From assembly GCA_016781525.1 (NCBI GenBank), contig JADDQE010000014.1, positions 1 to 45,603 of the forward strand: a stretch of 45,603 nucleotides of DNA, in the 5' to 3' direction. The position numbers and the translations under genes are program-made. The notes beneath the pieces are model-generated. The model searched no databases. It was not told where the DNA came from and worked only from the letters and a program-made list of their open reading frames with translations. This document shows, one piece after another, positions 27,501 through 34,860 of this stretch (position 1 is the first letter of the stretch; each line of letters opens with the position of its first letter). The stretch comes from a bacterium. Its GTDB lineage: Bacteria; Chloroflexota; Chloroflexia; Chloroflexales; Kallotenuaceae.

Positions 27501-28000
27501 ACGTTCTGCACGATAACAATCTCGCCGTCGTCGCGGCTGATCAGCACGAGCCGGTTTTCGCCGCTCCGTAGCAGCGTACCGGGAATGATGACCTCGGCTA
27601 TGCCTTCTGAGTAGATCGTTGTGTGCAGGCCCGACATGAGCCGAATCTCGCCTGATTGTGACGGCATAGGCCGCAAATACGCCCGCCCGACAACGCCGTT
27701 GAGATCGATCTCCAAATATGGTAGCCGTGGCGCGATCACGAGATAGTGAATGCACAGCCGGTACGTCCCCGTCGGCTCGCGATCGAGATCGAATACGATT
27801 GCGCGAGGGTGCAAACGGTAGCCGGCCTCGGGATCGGCCTCGCTTGGATGATAGATCGGCCACCGCTGCACGATTTTTTGGTCGCCAGACGATACGCGCC
27901 AGACGACATCGTCGAGCATGTGGGGATCTTTGTAGTTGTCGATCAGATCGAGTGAGCGTCCGGCGGCGGCTCCGATCGACCACAGCATCTGTTCAGCCAC
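24503..28000 (-). CDS. Very long GH38-like glycosidase with N-terminal extension
   Basis: A 1165-residue protein. The first about 300 residues have no catalytic motif and look like beta-sandwich domains; the segment around LEIDLNGVVGRAYLRPMPSQ and SGENRLVLISRDDG resembles the C-terminal (domain III) region of rhamnogalacturonan lyases of family PL4. The GH38 part begins with TPHAHTDIGYT, giving His308, His310 and Asp312. Asp426 in VVDVASLSGTMPAIL aligns with the GH38 nucleophile. WRQVLLWDEHTWGAFLS replaces the usual NQFHDI segment. The motif details differ from both other GH38 proteins here, so the linkage or even the sugar may differ. Starts with GTG after AGGAG, nine bp from the preceding gene. 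A glycosidase acting on an unusual alpha-linkage is plausible. Confidence 0.82.
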   Translation of the reverse strand: MAEQMLWSIGAAAGRSLDLIDNYKDPHMLDDVVWRVSSGDQKIVQRWPIYHPSEADPEAGYRLHPRAIVFDLDREPTGTYRLCIHYLVIAPRLPYLEIDLNGVVGRAYLRPMPSQSGEIRLMSGLHTTIYSEGIAEVIIPGTLLRSGENRLVLISRDDGEIVIVQNVEAIKRLDRMANGAGLIYQWITFEQLAAKPLMSIARFEIKPSVVFQKRADGGLVERCHLYLECNQAIAGGALTLQLRSSDQQQIDLAVPGAAFGHERHTFDLQDGDDHTVNYTLHGTLNGETLHETGSFTRSRKWKVYLTPHAHTDIGYTHRQWEVAERLSRNIETALDLLAAQPPDQAPSFSYHLDASWALETWLATRSEQRKQQLISAIVAGRISLPSNYVDLLTQYAALEDLIRNGEFTDALLRPHHKRADFAAVVDVASLSGTMPAILEGSGIKYLVHANNQDRGPFRLYGGLHKISPFRWQGVNGGRVLVWLAKMYCELRKVCGSPPVLDAAERGLDLWLQEYETEAYAPDAVLLYGQEADNTDIDPQPVAFVQQWNATYAYPQLIPCDVSAFFEYVEEHFADTLHTVTGDGGAYWEDGVASSIAPTIEVRHAQAMLPAAERLEALAVIHNTAWAYPQHYFEQAWRQVLLWDEHTWGAFLSCRDPHALLQHDQWAVKQHMARDAVQWAQRLLHSAATRHSLSWNNNGREVVIYNPHSWSIGDVVRVEIDRFEQVVDPVTGAPIPTRRVQTFETQALIDLWIDQLAGLSYRRLVLQPAVTLPEPFVSDQVGPADPSTLALENEHYRLVFDLDRGCVRSWIDKALHRECIDQDATWGFGQLLYAQGGEGTRLVSNQSDWPDGDPEILHDFALIDYTTERFDWGMSLKLRGTVPYGELAVEWLLHDRAKRIDVHYTYRKAERLAKEAVYVAFPLALPDAEVLSDSQLGWVNWDRDQLPGGCKEWLPLQSGVLVSDQAAAVHLASPDIPLFCVGNIVQGRWPKQMSLRGGHIFSYVLNNYWHTNYKATQGGPISFGYQLTSDRTIAKDRAFRSGWTARRPLYAQRMSYQDFRQTQAPYTDPAGGTLATIGSEQVIVSTLKQAKWADGLIVRLQEIAGTDQTAMIAFPERKIVQAWATDLLEHAIGELPVEADGTLWVAVPAWGLATVRMVLEAAKGGA

Positions 28001-28009
28001 GCCTGCTCC

Positions 28010-29326
28010 TCATCGCCACGTCCAGCCATTTTGGCGATTGAACACCTTGACTGAGCCCCGCTCTACCGCGTCGCACGCGAAGAGGTACATCGCCGCGGAC
28101 CATGATTGCCGTGCAAAACCCAGCGGACGCCCCGCTCGGCCGTGGAACCACTCGTTGAACTCCCACTCGCCCTGTCTGCCAAGCTGGTTCATCGTCGTGA
28201 GCTTCGCAAGTTGTTGCTCGGCTTCCCTCATGCGCCCAGCTTGCACCAACGCCGCAATGTAAAACCCTCCGATAAACGGCCATGCGCCGCCATTGTGGTA
28301 GTGGTGCGGCTGGTTGATATTGCGCACGCGGTAATACTCGCGCCAGTCCTTATCGCCCGGATTGATTACAGGATATACCGCCTGCACCGGAAACGGTTCG
28401 TTCAAGCCGCAGCCATGAATGTAATCCAACATCTTGTCGGCTTGCTGCTGATCCGCTACGCCAAACACGATCGCCAGCAGATTACCGAGCGTATCGAAGC
28501 GATCAGCGTAGTCGCGGAAGGCGACGTAGGGCAGATAAAATGGGCGCTCCACAAGCTCGGTCTCGATCCGTTTGAGCGTGTACAGCCATTCTTTACGCTC
28601 GTACTTGATCCGCTCCCAATCTTTGGGCGCTTCCGGCCCAATCCACAGCACGACGTTGATCTTGCGCCGCACATCGTCGGCATGCTCAAAGAAGTGTGCA
28701 GGATCATGATCCAGCGCCGCCGCCAAGTGACCCATCGCGCGCCAGGCCGCGTAGTACAGTACGTTGGCGTACAGGCCGTTATAGCGATTGGCAAACAGAT
28801 CGGCCCAGTCCATCGCCTCATGCGCTTCCAACAGTCCGCACTCGTTCGAGTCTTGGTATTGAAGCCACAGCAAAGCGCGCTCCAGACTCGACCAAGCCCT
28901 CTGTACGAAATTTCGATCGCCTGAAGCCGCGTAGTGGTAGTAGTGGCCGACGATGTACCACAAGCAGTTGTCAATGCAGCCTGAGTGGGCCGTGTCCACG
29001 ATCGCCACGCCGTCTTGGTCGTGTGTCGCTTCGAGCCGTCCGCCGTGTGTAATCAGGGCCGGATCGTCGAGATTTGCCAGGCCAACATTGTGCGGAATAT
29101 TGCCGAGCGGACTTTGATAGGTGCGCAGCGTATCGAACGAGCGGCGCAAGATCGCCGCACCTTCCGCGTCCTGGCACAGCAACAGTCCGAGGCCGCCGAT
29201 CATGGTGTCGCGTGCCCAGACCTGCTGGTACGCTTTATTGGCGGCGTGCAACCCCAACGTGCCGCCGTTGCCGATCAGCACCTGCTCTGCACGGTTTTTG
29301 CCCACCTTGATCAACTCACTGTCCAT
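28010..29326 (-). CDS. (alpha/alpha)6-barrel glycosidase, debranching/invertase-like
   Basis: A 438-residue protein, all helical by pattern, with QVWARDTMIGGLGLLLC near the start, LLEAHEAMDWADLFANRYNG in the middle and EFNEWFHGRAGRPLGFARQS at the end. This is the layout of six-hairpin glycosidases related to amylo-alpha-1,6-glucosidases, GH63 and GH100 neutral invertases. The acids in DWAD and in the EFNEWFHG segment are candidate catalytic residues, but I cannot assign a family with certainty. Cytoplasmic, no signal. Its start has GAGG seven bases upstream and lies six bp after the GH43-like gene; its stop lies inside the ribosome binding site of the long GH38 gene, so the three are likely co-translated. 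Confidence 0.72.
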   Translation of the reverse strand: MDSELIKVGKNRAEQVLIGNGGTLGLHAANKAYQQVWARDTMIGGLGLLLCQDAEGAAILRRSFDTLRTYQSPLGNIPHNVGLANLDDPALITHGGRLEATHDQDGVAIVDTAHSGCIDNCLWYIVGHYYHYAASGDRNFVQRAWSSLERALLWLQYQDSNECGLLEAHEAMDWADLFANRYNGLYANVLYYAAWRAMGHLAAALDHDPAHFFEHADDVRRKINVVLWIGPEAPKDWERIKYERKEWLYTLKRIETELVERPFYLPYVAFRDYADRFDTLGNLLAIVFGVADQQQADKMLDYIHGCGLNEPFPVQAVYPVINPGDKDWREYYRVRNINQPHHYHNGGAWPFIGGFYIAALVQAGRMREAEQQLAKLTTMNQLGRQGEWEFNEWFHGRAGRPLGFARQSWSAAMYLFACDAVERGSVKVFNRQNGWTWR

Positions 29327-29332
29327 GGAGCC

Positions 29333-30295
29333 TCACTCGCCGAAATGGTTGCGCAATCGTGCTAGTTCAGCTTCCGTTACCCCGAATACGCTGCCATGCC
29401 GAGCGTTCGGCGGAAAGTTGGCGTCGTCCACGATCTGCCAGTGCAGCAGATCGTGCGAGACCGACACGCCGTAACAGTTGTCCATACAATGGTCATACAT
29501 GAGAAACCAGCGATCCGAATCTACAGGGCGAATCACGGCCGGGCCTTCCGTGATCGAGGGCGTGACGGCATCCGTAACGATCGTATACGGCCCTGCCAAA
29601 CGCGGCGCCTTGGCCACCTGGATGTAGCGATGTTCGCCATGCACATGCCCGAAACGCTCATCTTTGAAGAACATGTAAACGGCGTCGGCGTGCGGCACGA
29701 TCGTCGCATCGATCACCGTGAAGCCGGGATCAAACAGCACCTGCGGCTCCGAAAATGTGCAGAAGTCTTCGGTGCGTGCGCCCCAAATGCGGCTATCGTC
29801 CCAGCCATGCCGGCCAAACGAGGACGACCAGAACACCAGATAATTGTTCTGCTCCCCATCGAAGATGAACTCCGGCGCCCACACATTCCGTGCCTGCGGT
29901 ACATCAGCCATGACCGGCACCGAGCGCTGATCGTTCCAATGGATCAGGTCGCTGGACCGGGCGTAGAACAGATGCGTGCGGTCGTTGCCGCCAGTCGCTA
30001 ACAGATGAAAGTTACCGTCCTGCCCTCTGCGCACAAACGGATCGCGGATTCGTCCGTAGTTCGGAGCAGCGATCGGCTCGTTGCGATTCAGCGGCCTCCA
30101 GTGCCGGCCATCGTAGCTGTACGCCAGATGCAAGGCTTCAACCAACAATTCGTGATCGCTCAACGGAAACAACTGCACGCCATCGGGCGCGAGATCCACG
30201 CGGTGGGTGTAGATCTGGCGGAAATAGGCAAGCAGCCACGGAAATGGCTCACCGTTCGTTGCCTGCGTCGGGATATGTTGATTACTGGCGGTCAT
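29333..30295 (-). CDS. GH43-like five-bladed beta-propeller glycosidase
   Basis: A 320-residue protein with the clan GH-F/J propeller pattern. IRDPFV (Asp85), WAPEFIFD (Glu142), DATIV (Asp196) and TEGPAV (Glu250) occur at the spacing expected for the base, transition-state and acid residues of GH43 and its relatives. Repeated blade motifs such as YARSSDLIHW and SVSHDLLHW are typical. No signal peptide. An arabinosidase, xylosidase or galactosidase activity would be usual; the exact family (GH43 or a neighbour such as GH117/GH130-like) is not settled. It lies between GH84 and the (alpha/alpha)6 enzyme in the operon, with 67 and six bp gaps. Confidence 0.75.
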   Translation of the reverse strand: MTASNQHIPTQATNGEPFPWLLAYFRQIYTHRVDLAPDGVQLFPLSDHELLVEALHLAYSYDGRHWRPLNRNEPIAAPNYGRIRDPFVRRGQDGNFHLLATGGNDRTHLFYARSSDLIHWNDQRSVPVMADVPQARNVWAPEFIFDGEQNNYLVFWSSSFGRHGWDDSRIWGARTEDFCTFSEPQVLFDPGFTVIDATIVPHADAVYMFFKDERFGHVHGEHRYIQVAKAPRLAGPYTIVTDAVTPSITEGPAVIRPVDSDRWFLMYDHCMDNCYGVSVSHDLLHWQIVDDANFPPNARHGSVFGVTEAELARLRNHFGE

Positions 30296-30362
30296 TGTTG
30301 CTCACTCGTTTCCCGCTCTCATAAACACTACGCTGGTTGTCACCGCTGCACGAAATATCCGA

Positions 30363-31760
30363 TCATGCTGCATGTCTAGCCGGAAAGGTTTCGGCTTCCA
30401 GCGCACGATCCATCAGGCTACGCTGCGCCGCCTGTTTCAACACGCACTCGGCAAACGGCAAAAGAGTGTGCCCCGCGGTACGCTTGCTATGTACCTGCAC
30501 ATCTTCGATGGCGCGTGTGACGCCGCGTGCCAGGTGCTCGAAGGGTTGACCGCCGTGCATAGCTTCCAGCAGTCGCATCGCGCGCTTGCCGACCCATACC
30601 CACTCATCCAGCGCCTCGACCCACGGCAACAAATCGTGGCGCAGGCCCAGATTCTCCAGACGGCTTTTAAGCACGTAGCACGCTTCGTCAAGCGTATTGA
30701 GGTAATCGTTGAGTTCATCGAGCGTCGGGCTGCTCCCAGCTTCCTCACCACGGTCCAACGCGGCGATTCCGGCATTCGCCAAGCGTTGGAGCTTGGGCGG
30801 CGCATCTAAGCGCAAGCACGAATGGAGCGAGTTGTCGGCGAAATGGCGCAGCGCTTCGTCGCTTGTTGCCCCTCCGACGGTTTTGAGCGCGCGTTCCCAG
30901 GCTGTCCAGGGATCGTAGCTGTGCGGATCACGCATATACTCAGACCAGGTCAGCAGCGGAATCTTGGAAGCTTCCGGCTGTAACATCAGATTAACCACGA
31001 TGCCGCGCACCGCCTCGTACAACGTGGCCTCACGATCGCGGATCGGGCCGATGTGCATGTATGGCCGCATCGCCAGATCGTTAACGGGATAGTTGTCCCA
31101 GATAAGCGGTGGACGCTGCACGGCCTGTGCAAACTGCTGTGCGTCGGCTGTTGAAATGTCCGGCGAGCACACATCTGGGCCGGTGTAGAAGATATCGATC
31201 GCCGGATGCAAGCCCGCACCAAGATCGTGCAGGTATGTATTGAACGGCGCGCGTCCGTGATACTCGGTTGGACACATGCTCAATGTGCAGGCCGGGTCGA
31301 GGGCGATCAACCACTCGTATAACCCATTGCAGACGGCAATATCGACGTCGGCAGGCCACGGGCAAAGCTTGCAATATGTCCGATGGTGCGCCGCGCATTG
31401 GAGATCATCGACAAACAAGCTGAAATCGCGCACGCCGTACGCGTACATTTCACCGATCTTACGCGTCAGTTTAGGAAAATCCCGCGTCGGATCGTAGTTA
31501 AGCGGCGAGATCGCGTAGCAAAAACGCACACCGGCATTCGTCGCGGTCTGCACGGTTTCCGCGAACTGATCCATGATCCCTGTTGGATACGACTCCCACC
31601 AGCGCTGCCGATGCTGCCGATCGTTCTTGGGACCGTAGATGTACAGGTTATAGCCATGCGCGCCGATGAACTGGATCAGGTCATTGCGCTGGGGAAACGT
31701 GTAAAACGTGCCATAAAATCCTTCAAGCGCGCCACGAACGGGAAACGGCGATTCTGGCAT
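30363..31760 (-). CDS. GH84-type beta-N-acetylglucosaminidase
   Basis: A 465-residue protein. RGALEGFYGTFYTF is the N-terminal GH84 signature, YIYGPKNDRQHRQRWWE is the substrate-binding loop, and the catalytic pair is Asp118-Asp119 in FSLFVDDLQ, as in bacterial O-GlcNAcase/hyaluronidase-type enzymes using substrate-assisted catalysis. IWDNYPVND and the following helical C-terminal region also fit. It is shorter than secreted NagJ-type enzymes and has no signal peptide or attached binding modules, so it should act in the cytoplasm on imported HexNAc-containing oligosaccharides. GAGG precedes the ATG; the gene starts six bp after the aldolase gene. Its presence with alpha- and beta-mannosidases suggests N-glycan-like material. 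Confidence 0.88.
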   Translation of the reverse strand: MPESPFPVRGALEGFYGTFYTFPQRNDLIQFIGAHGYNLYIYGPKNDRQHRQRWWESYPTGIMDQFAETVQTATNAGVRFCYAISPLNYDPTRDFPKLTRKIGEMYAYGVRDFSLFVDDLQCAAHHRTYCKLCPWPADVDIAVCNGLYEWLIALDPACTLSMCPTEYHGRAPFNTYLHDLGAGLHPAIDIFYTGPDVCSPDISTADAQQFAQAVQRPPLIWDNYPVNDLAMRPYMHIGPIRDREATLYEAVRGIVVNLMLQPEASKIPLLTWSEYMRDPHSYDPWTAWERALKTVGGATSDEALRHFADNSLHSCLRLDAPPKLQRLANAGIAALDRGEEAGSSPTLDELNDYLNTLDEACYVLKSRLENLGLRHDLLPWVEALDEWVWVGKRAMRLLEAMHGGQPFEHLARGVTRAIEDVQVHSKRTAGHTLLPFAECVLKQAAQRSLMDRALEAETFPARHAA

Positions 31761-31766
31761 ACGTCC

Positions 31767-32681
31767 TCAAGTTCTAGGGCTACCGGCGCGCCCTGCGCTG
31801 CCCAAAAAGTTGGTCATCTTGTCAATCACAGTGCGTTCAACTGCTGCGCGCGCCTGTTCAAGTTGGTCGGGTGGCAGCGCGCGGCATTCGGCATCGGTCA
31901 TGCGCTCTTCACGTCCGAGCGCACCCAACGCAGCGATTTCCAGATCGGTGGCGATGTTGACTTTGCTGATCCCCCCGCCGGGAAGCTGAATGGCCTGCTT
32001 GATCATCTCGGCGGGGACGCCCGATCCGCCGTGCAGCACGAGATGCACGGGCGTGCGCTGGCGGATGGCTTGCAGGCGCTCAAAATCGACGCTCGGCTGA
32101 CGCACGTTGTACACACCATGCGCGGTTCCCACCGAAACGGCAAGCGCATCCACGCCGGTTTCCTGCACAAATTGTTGCGCTTCATCGGGGTTGGTGTATA
32201 GTTCCTCGTCGCGCTCAGTTTCAACATAATCGGTCGTGCCGATCATGCCAAGCTCGGCCTCAACCGACACGCCGTGAGCGTGCGCGTACTCCACAACTCC
32301 GCGGCTGATTGCGATATTTTCGTGTAGCGGGTGTTCCGATGCATCGATCATCACTGATGTGAAGCCGGCCGCGATGGCCGCTTCAATCACCGCCTGATCT
32401 TTGGTGTGATCGAGATGCAGCACAACCGGCACGGTGATGCCGTCACGCTCCAACGTCGCATAAAACTCAGCCGCAAATGCCGCCGGAGTGATCCCATAGC
32501 GATCCAATTCTTTCTGTGAAATCTGCACGATTAATGGCGATCGCGCGTGTTCGGCTGCACGCAAAACAGGCTGGATCATCGACGTGTAGCGTGGGGAAAA
32601 CGCACCCAGCGCGTAGCCGCCCTGTTCTGCGGCTGCCAACGCGGTTTTGAGCGGCAACACGTTGTTGTGTGTAGCGTTCAT
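31767..32681 (-). CDS. Class II ketose-bisphosphate aldolase
   Basis: A 304-residue zinc aldolase of the fructose/tagatose-bisphosphate (FbaA, GatY/KbaY) family. HLDHTK (Asp91 catalytic, His92 zinc ligand), SVEAELGMIG, SVGTAHG and LHGGSG are the conserved metal and phosphate-binding elements. The start ATG at 32681 overlaps the stop of the FGGY kinase gene (ATGA), so kinase and aldolase probably act in sequence on one sugar. It would split a ketose phosphate into dihydroxyacetone phosphate and an aldehyde or triose phosphate. Which sugar is not evident; sequence alone does not separate fructose-, tagatose- and deoxyketose-type substrates. Confidence 0.9.
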   Translation of the reverse strand: MNATHNNVLPLKTALAAAEQGGYALGAFSPRYTSMIQPVLRAAEHARSPLIVQISQKELDRYGITPAAFAAEFYATLERDGITVPVVLHLDHTKDQAVIEAAIAAGFTSVMIDASEHPLHENIAISRGVVEYAHAHGVSVEAELGMIGTTDYVETERDEELYTNPDEAQQFVQETGVDALAVSVGTAHGVYNVRQPSVDFERLQAIRQRTPVHLVLHGGSGVPAEMIKQAIQLPGGGISKVNIATDLEIAALGALGREERMTDAECRALPPDQLEQARAAVERTVIDKMTNFLGSAGRAGSPRT

Positions 32682-34192
32682 GCTGAAGATGCTCCGGTAT
32701 GTGCAAGGCGTTGGGCGATCTCCCGCAGCGGTTGTTGCAGCGGCAAAAAGCCTTCGTCGTACATGTGGCGATATTTTTCGTGCCGTTTACGATCGGGTGC
32801 AAATGTTGCGGCGGGCTGGCGGCATACCTGTTCCAGCGCGTGGGCTGCGTCATGATATACGCCTGCGCCAATGCCGGCAAGCAGCGCCGCGCCCAGCACG
32901 GTGGCTTCGGCAATGTGCGGCACGTCGAGCTGGCAACCGCCGACATCGGCTTTGATCTGCATCCACTGCTGGTTGCGGGTACCCCCGCCGGCTGCGACGA
33001 TCGTTGTGATCGCTGCGCAGGTACCACGCTCTGCCGCCCGACGGATAAACTCTAATTCGTATGCGGTGCCTTCCAGTACCGCTTTGGCGAGGTGCGAGCG
33101 GGTATGGTCCGAACTCAAACCGATGAACGCGCCTTTGATGTGTGGGTTGGGATGGGGCGTGCCGCTGCCGAGCAAGTACGGCAGGTACAACACCCCGGTT
33201 GGATCAGGTCCTGCTTGATCAAGCAGCGTGGCAAGCGCGGCGTAATCGAGCGGCGGATCGCCGAGCAACGAGCGCAGCCATTCGATCGAGCCGCCCGACG
33301 CCGACAAGCCGCCCATCCAATACACGCGATCGGCGACAACGTGACAGCCGTAGGTCAACCCGGCCTCGAACTCGGCGCGTCCGAGCGAGCGGTCTGGTAG
33401 CGCACCGATCAACGTTTCAGCCGTGCCCATTGAGTCGAACACGCAGCTCGGATCGATCACGCCCGCCGCATATGCTGCACATACATGATCATGCCCGGCA
33501 ATGGCGACCGGCGTGCCCGCCGCTAGTCCACAGGCGTGTGCCTGATCAGCCAGCACATACCCGACCGCGGTTCCACTTAGCTGCGCTCGGGGAAACAGGT
33601 CTGCACCCAATTTCCAGTCACGCAGCCAGTCATCGTCCCATGTGCGGCGATCAAGGCGAAACGCGTAGGTACGTGACGCCAGCGTGTAATCGGTGGCGAA
33701 CTCGCCGGTGAGCCGGTACGCGATGTAATCCGCGGTTGAAAGCCAGATCGCGCCTTCGGAGATAGCACGAGTTTCGTGGAGCCACAGCAGCTTTGCTAGT
33801 GCGCTTTTTAAGTTGGGGTATTGCCCTGTTGCACAAAAACGCTCAAATCGATCGCTCGCCGCTGCAATACGCTCAGCATAGGGTGACGGACGGCGATCAA
33901 ACCATGGTAGCAGCGGCGTGCAAGCAGTGTGCGTGCGGCGATCAAGGAGCAGGCCCGTCTCGGCCATACTCGCTATGCCCACGGCAGCAATTTGTGCGGG
34001 CGTTGTGGACGCGGCAGCCTCGCGGATCACGCGCGCGACCGTTGCCCAGAGCTGATCGGGATCGTACACAGTACTGCCATCAGCGGCGTGATCTGTCGGC
34101 GTCGGGCAGTGCGCTAGCGCAAGCAGCGACCCGTTCGTATCGAACAGGCCAGCCTTGCAGTGCGTGGTGCCTACATCGACGCCGATGAGCAT
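32678..34192 (-). CDS. FGGY-family carbohydrate kinase
   Basis: A 504-residue kinase. The actin-like N-terminal domain starts LIGVDVGTTHCKAGLFD (phosphate loop). The C-terminal domain has VAAGGGTRNQQWMQIKADV, the second FGGY signature. AGHDHVCAAYAAGV is a typical substrate-domain segment of xylulose/gluconate-type kinases. It starts by TGATG overlap with the racemase-like gene and ends by ATGA overlap with the aldolase gene, so the three are tightly coupled. It phosphorylates a ketose, polyol or aldonate; which one cannot be read from sequence. Confidence 0.92.
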   Translation of the reverse strand: MLIGVDVGTTHCKAGLFDTNGSLLALAHCPTPTDHAADGSTVYDPDQLWATVARVIREAAASTTPAQIAAVGIASMAETGLLLDRRTHTACTPLLPWFDRRPSPYAERIAAASDRFERFCATGQYPNLKSALAKLLWLHETRAISEGAIWLSTADYIAYRLTGEFATDYTLASRTYAFRLDRRTWDDDWLRDWKLGADLFPRAQLSGTAVGYVLADQAHACGLAAGTPVAIAGHDHVCAAYAAGVIDPSCVFDSMGTAETLIGALPDRSLGRAEFEAGLTYGCHVVADRVYWMGGLSASGGSIEWLRSLLGDPPLDYAALATLLDQAGPDPTGVLYLPYLLGSGTPHPNPHIKGAFIGLSSDHTRSHLAKAVLEGTAYELEFIRRAAERGTCAAITTIVAAGGGTRNQQWMQIKADVGGCQLDVPHIAEATVLGAALLAGIGAGVYHDAAHALEQVCRQPAATFAPDRKRHEKYRHMYDEGFLPLQQPLREIAQRLAHTGASSA

Positions 34193-34860
34193 CAGGCTGT
34201 CGCCTGTTCCAGCGCAGCCTTGACGCGCTCCATGCCCAGGCGCGGGCTGGACATGTATTTATCCTGTTGATCTGGCGGCAGCGTTGCAACAACCCGCGCC
34301 ATGGAGGCCTGCGCCAGCACCACAACATCGACGGAAGCTGCCAGATCGCCAAGCACGGCGGCGAGCTCGGCGTCGTGCCCCGCTTTATCGCCGGCCAATA
34401 GTTTTTGGTAGGCTGTGTCGGCCAACAGCGGTACGATTTCGACCGTGACTCCCGCTGCATCGGCTTTGCTTTGCACAAGTTGCATCGTTGGATTGAGCGT
34501 TGTCGCGAGCGTCGCCGCCACCCCGATCCGTCGTCCACGCTGCACGGCCTGCTCGGCCATCGCATCATCGATCCGCACAATCGGGATCGTCACTTCCTGC
34601 CGCATTTGCGCGACCACATTGCCCACCGACGAGCATGCGTTGAGGATCACGTCGGCACCCACCTGCTCGGCAAAGTGCGCGTAGTGCTTCAGCCGATCGC
34701 TCACGGCTTCGACATCGCCGCCGTTGTGCTTCAGCTGCGGCAAGATCGAGTCATCAACGAAATTCACCACGTCCGCGCCGGGTAACAGTTCGGCAGCCAG
34801 CGCCTTAAGCGACTCAACTGTCAGCGGCGTGGTATGAATAATGGCAATCTTGTGACTCAT
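34192..34860 (-). CDS. Asp/Glu racemase-superfamily protein
   Basis: A 222-residue protein related to Asp/Glu and hydantoin racemases. The N-terminal IAIIHTTPLTVESL and the first-half Cys in LNACSSVGN fit. In racemases the second half has a Cys in a GC(T/A) motif; here the aligned stretch is VVLAQASMARV, with no Cys. A one-Cys version is more like a decarboxylase or isomerase of the superfamily than a two-base racemase. The start at 34860 is set by ATGA overlap with the upstream glycosidase gene. Co-occurrence with FGGY kinase and aldolase suggests a role in sugar-acid metabolism, not amino acids. Confidence 0.8.
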   Translation of the reverse strand: MSHKIAIIHTTPLTVESLKALAAELLPGADVVNFVDDSILPQLKHNGGDVEAVSDRLKHYAHFAEQVGADVILNACSSVGNVVAQMRQEVTIPIVRIDDAMAEQAVQRGRRIGVAATLATTLNPTMQLVQSKADAAGVTVEIVPLLADTAYQKLLAGDKAGHDAELAAVLGDLAASVDVVVLAQASMARVVATLPPDQQDKYMSSPRLGMERVKAALEQATA

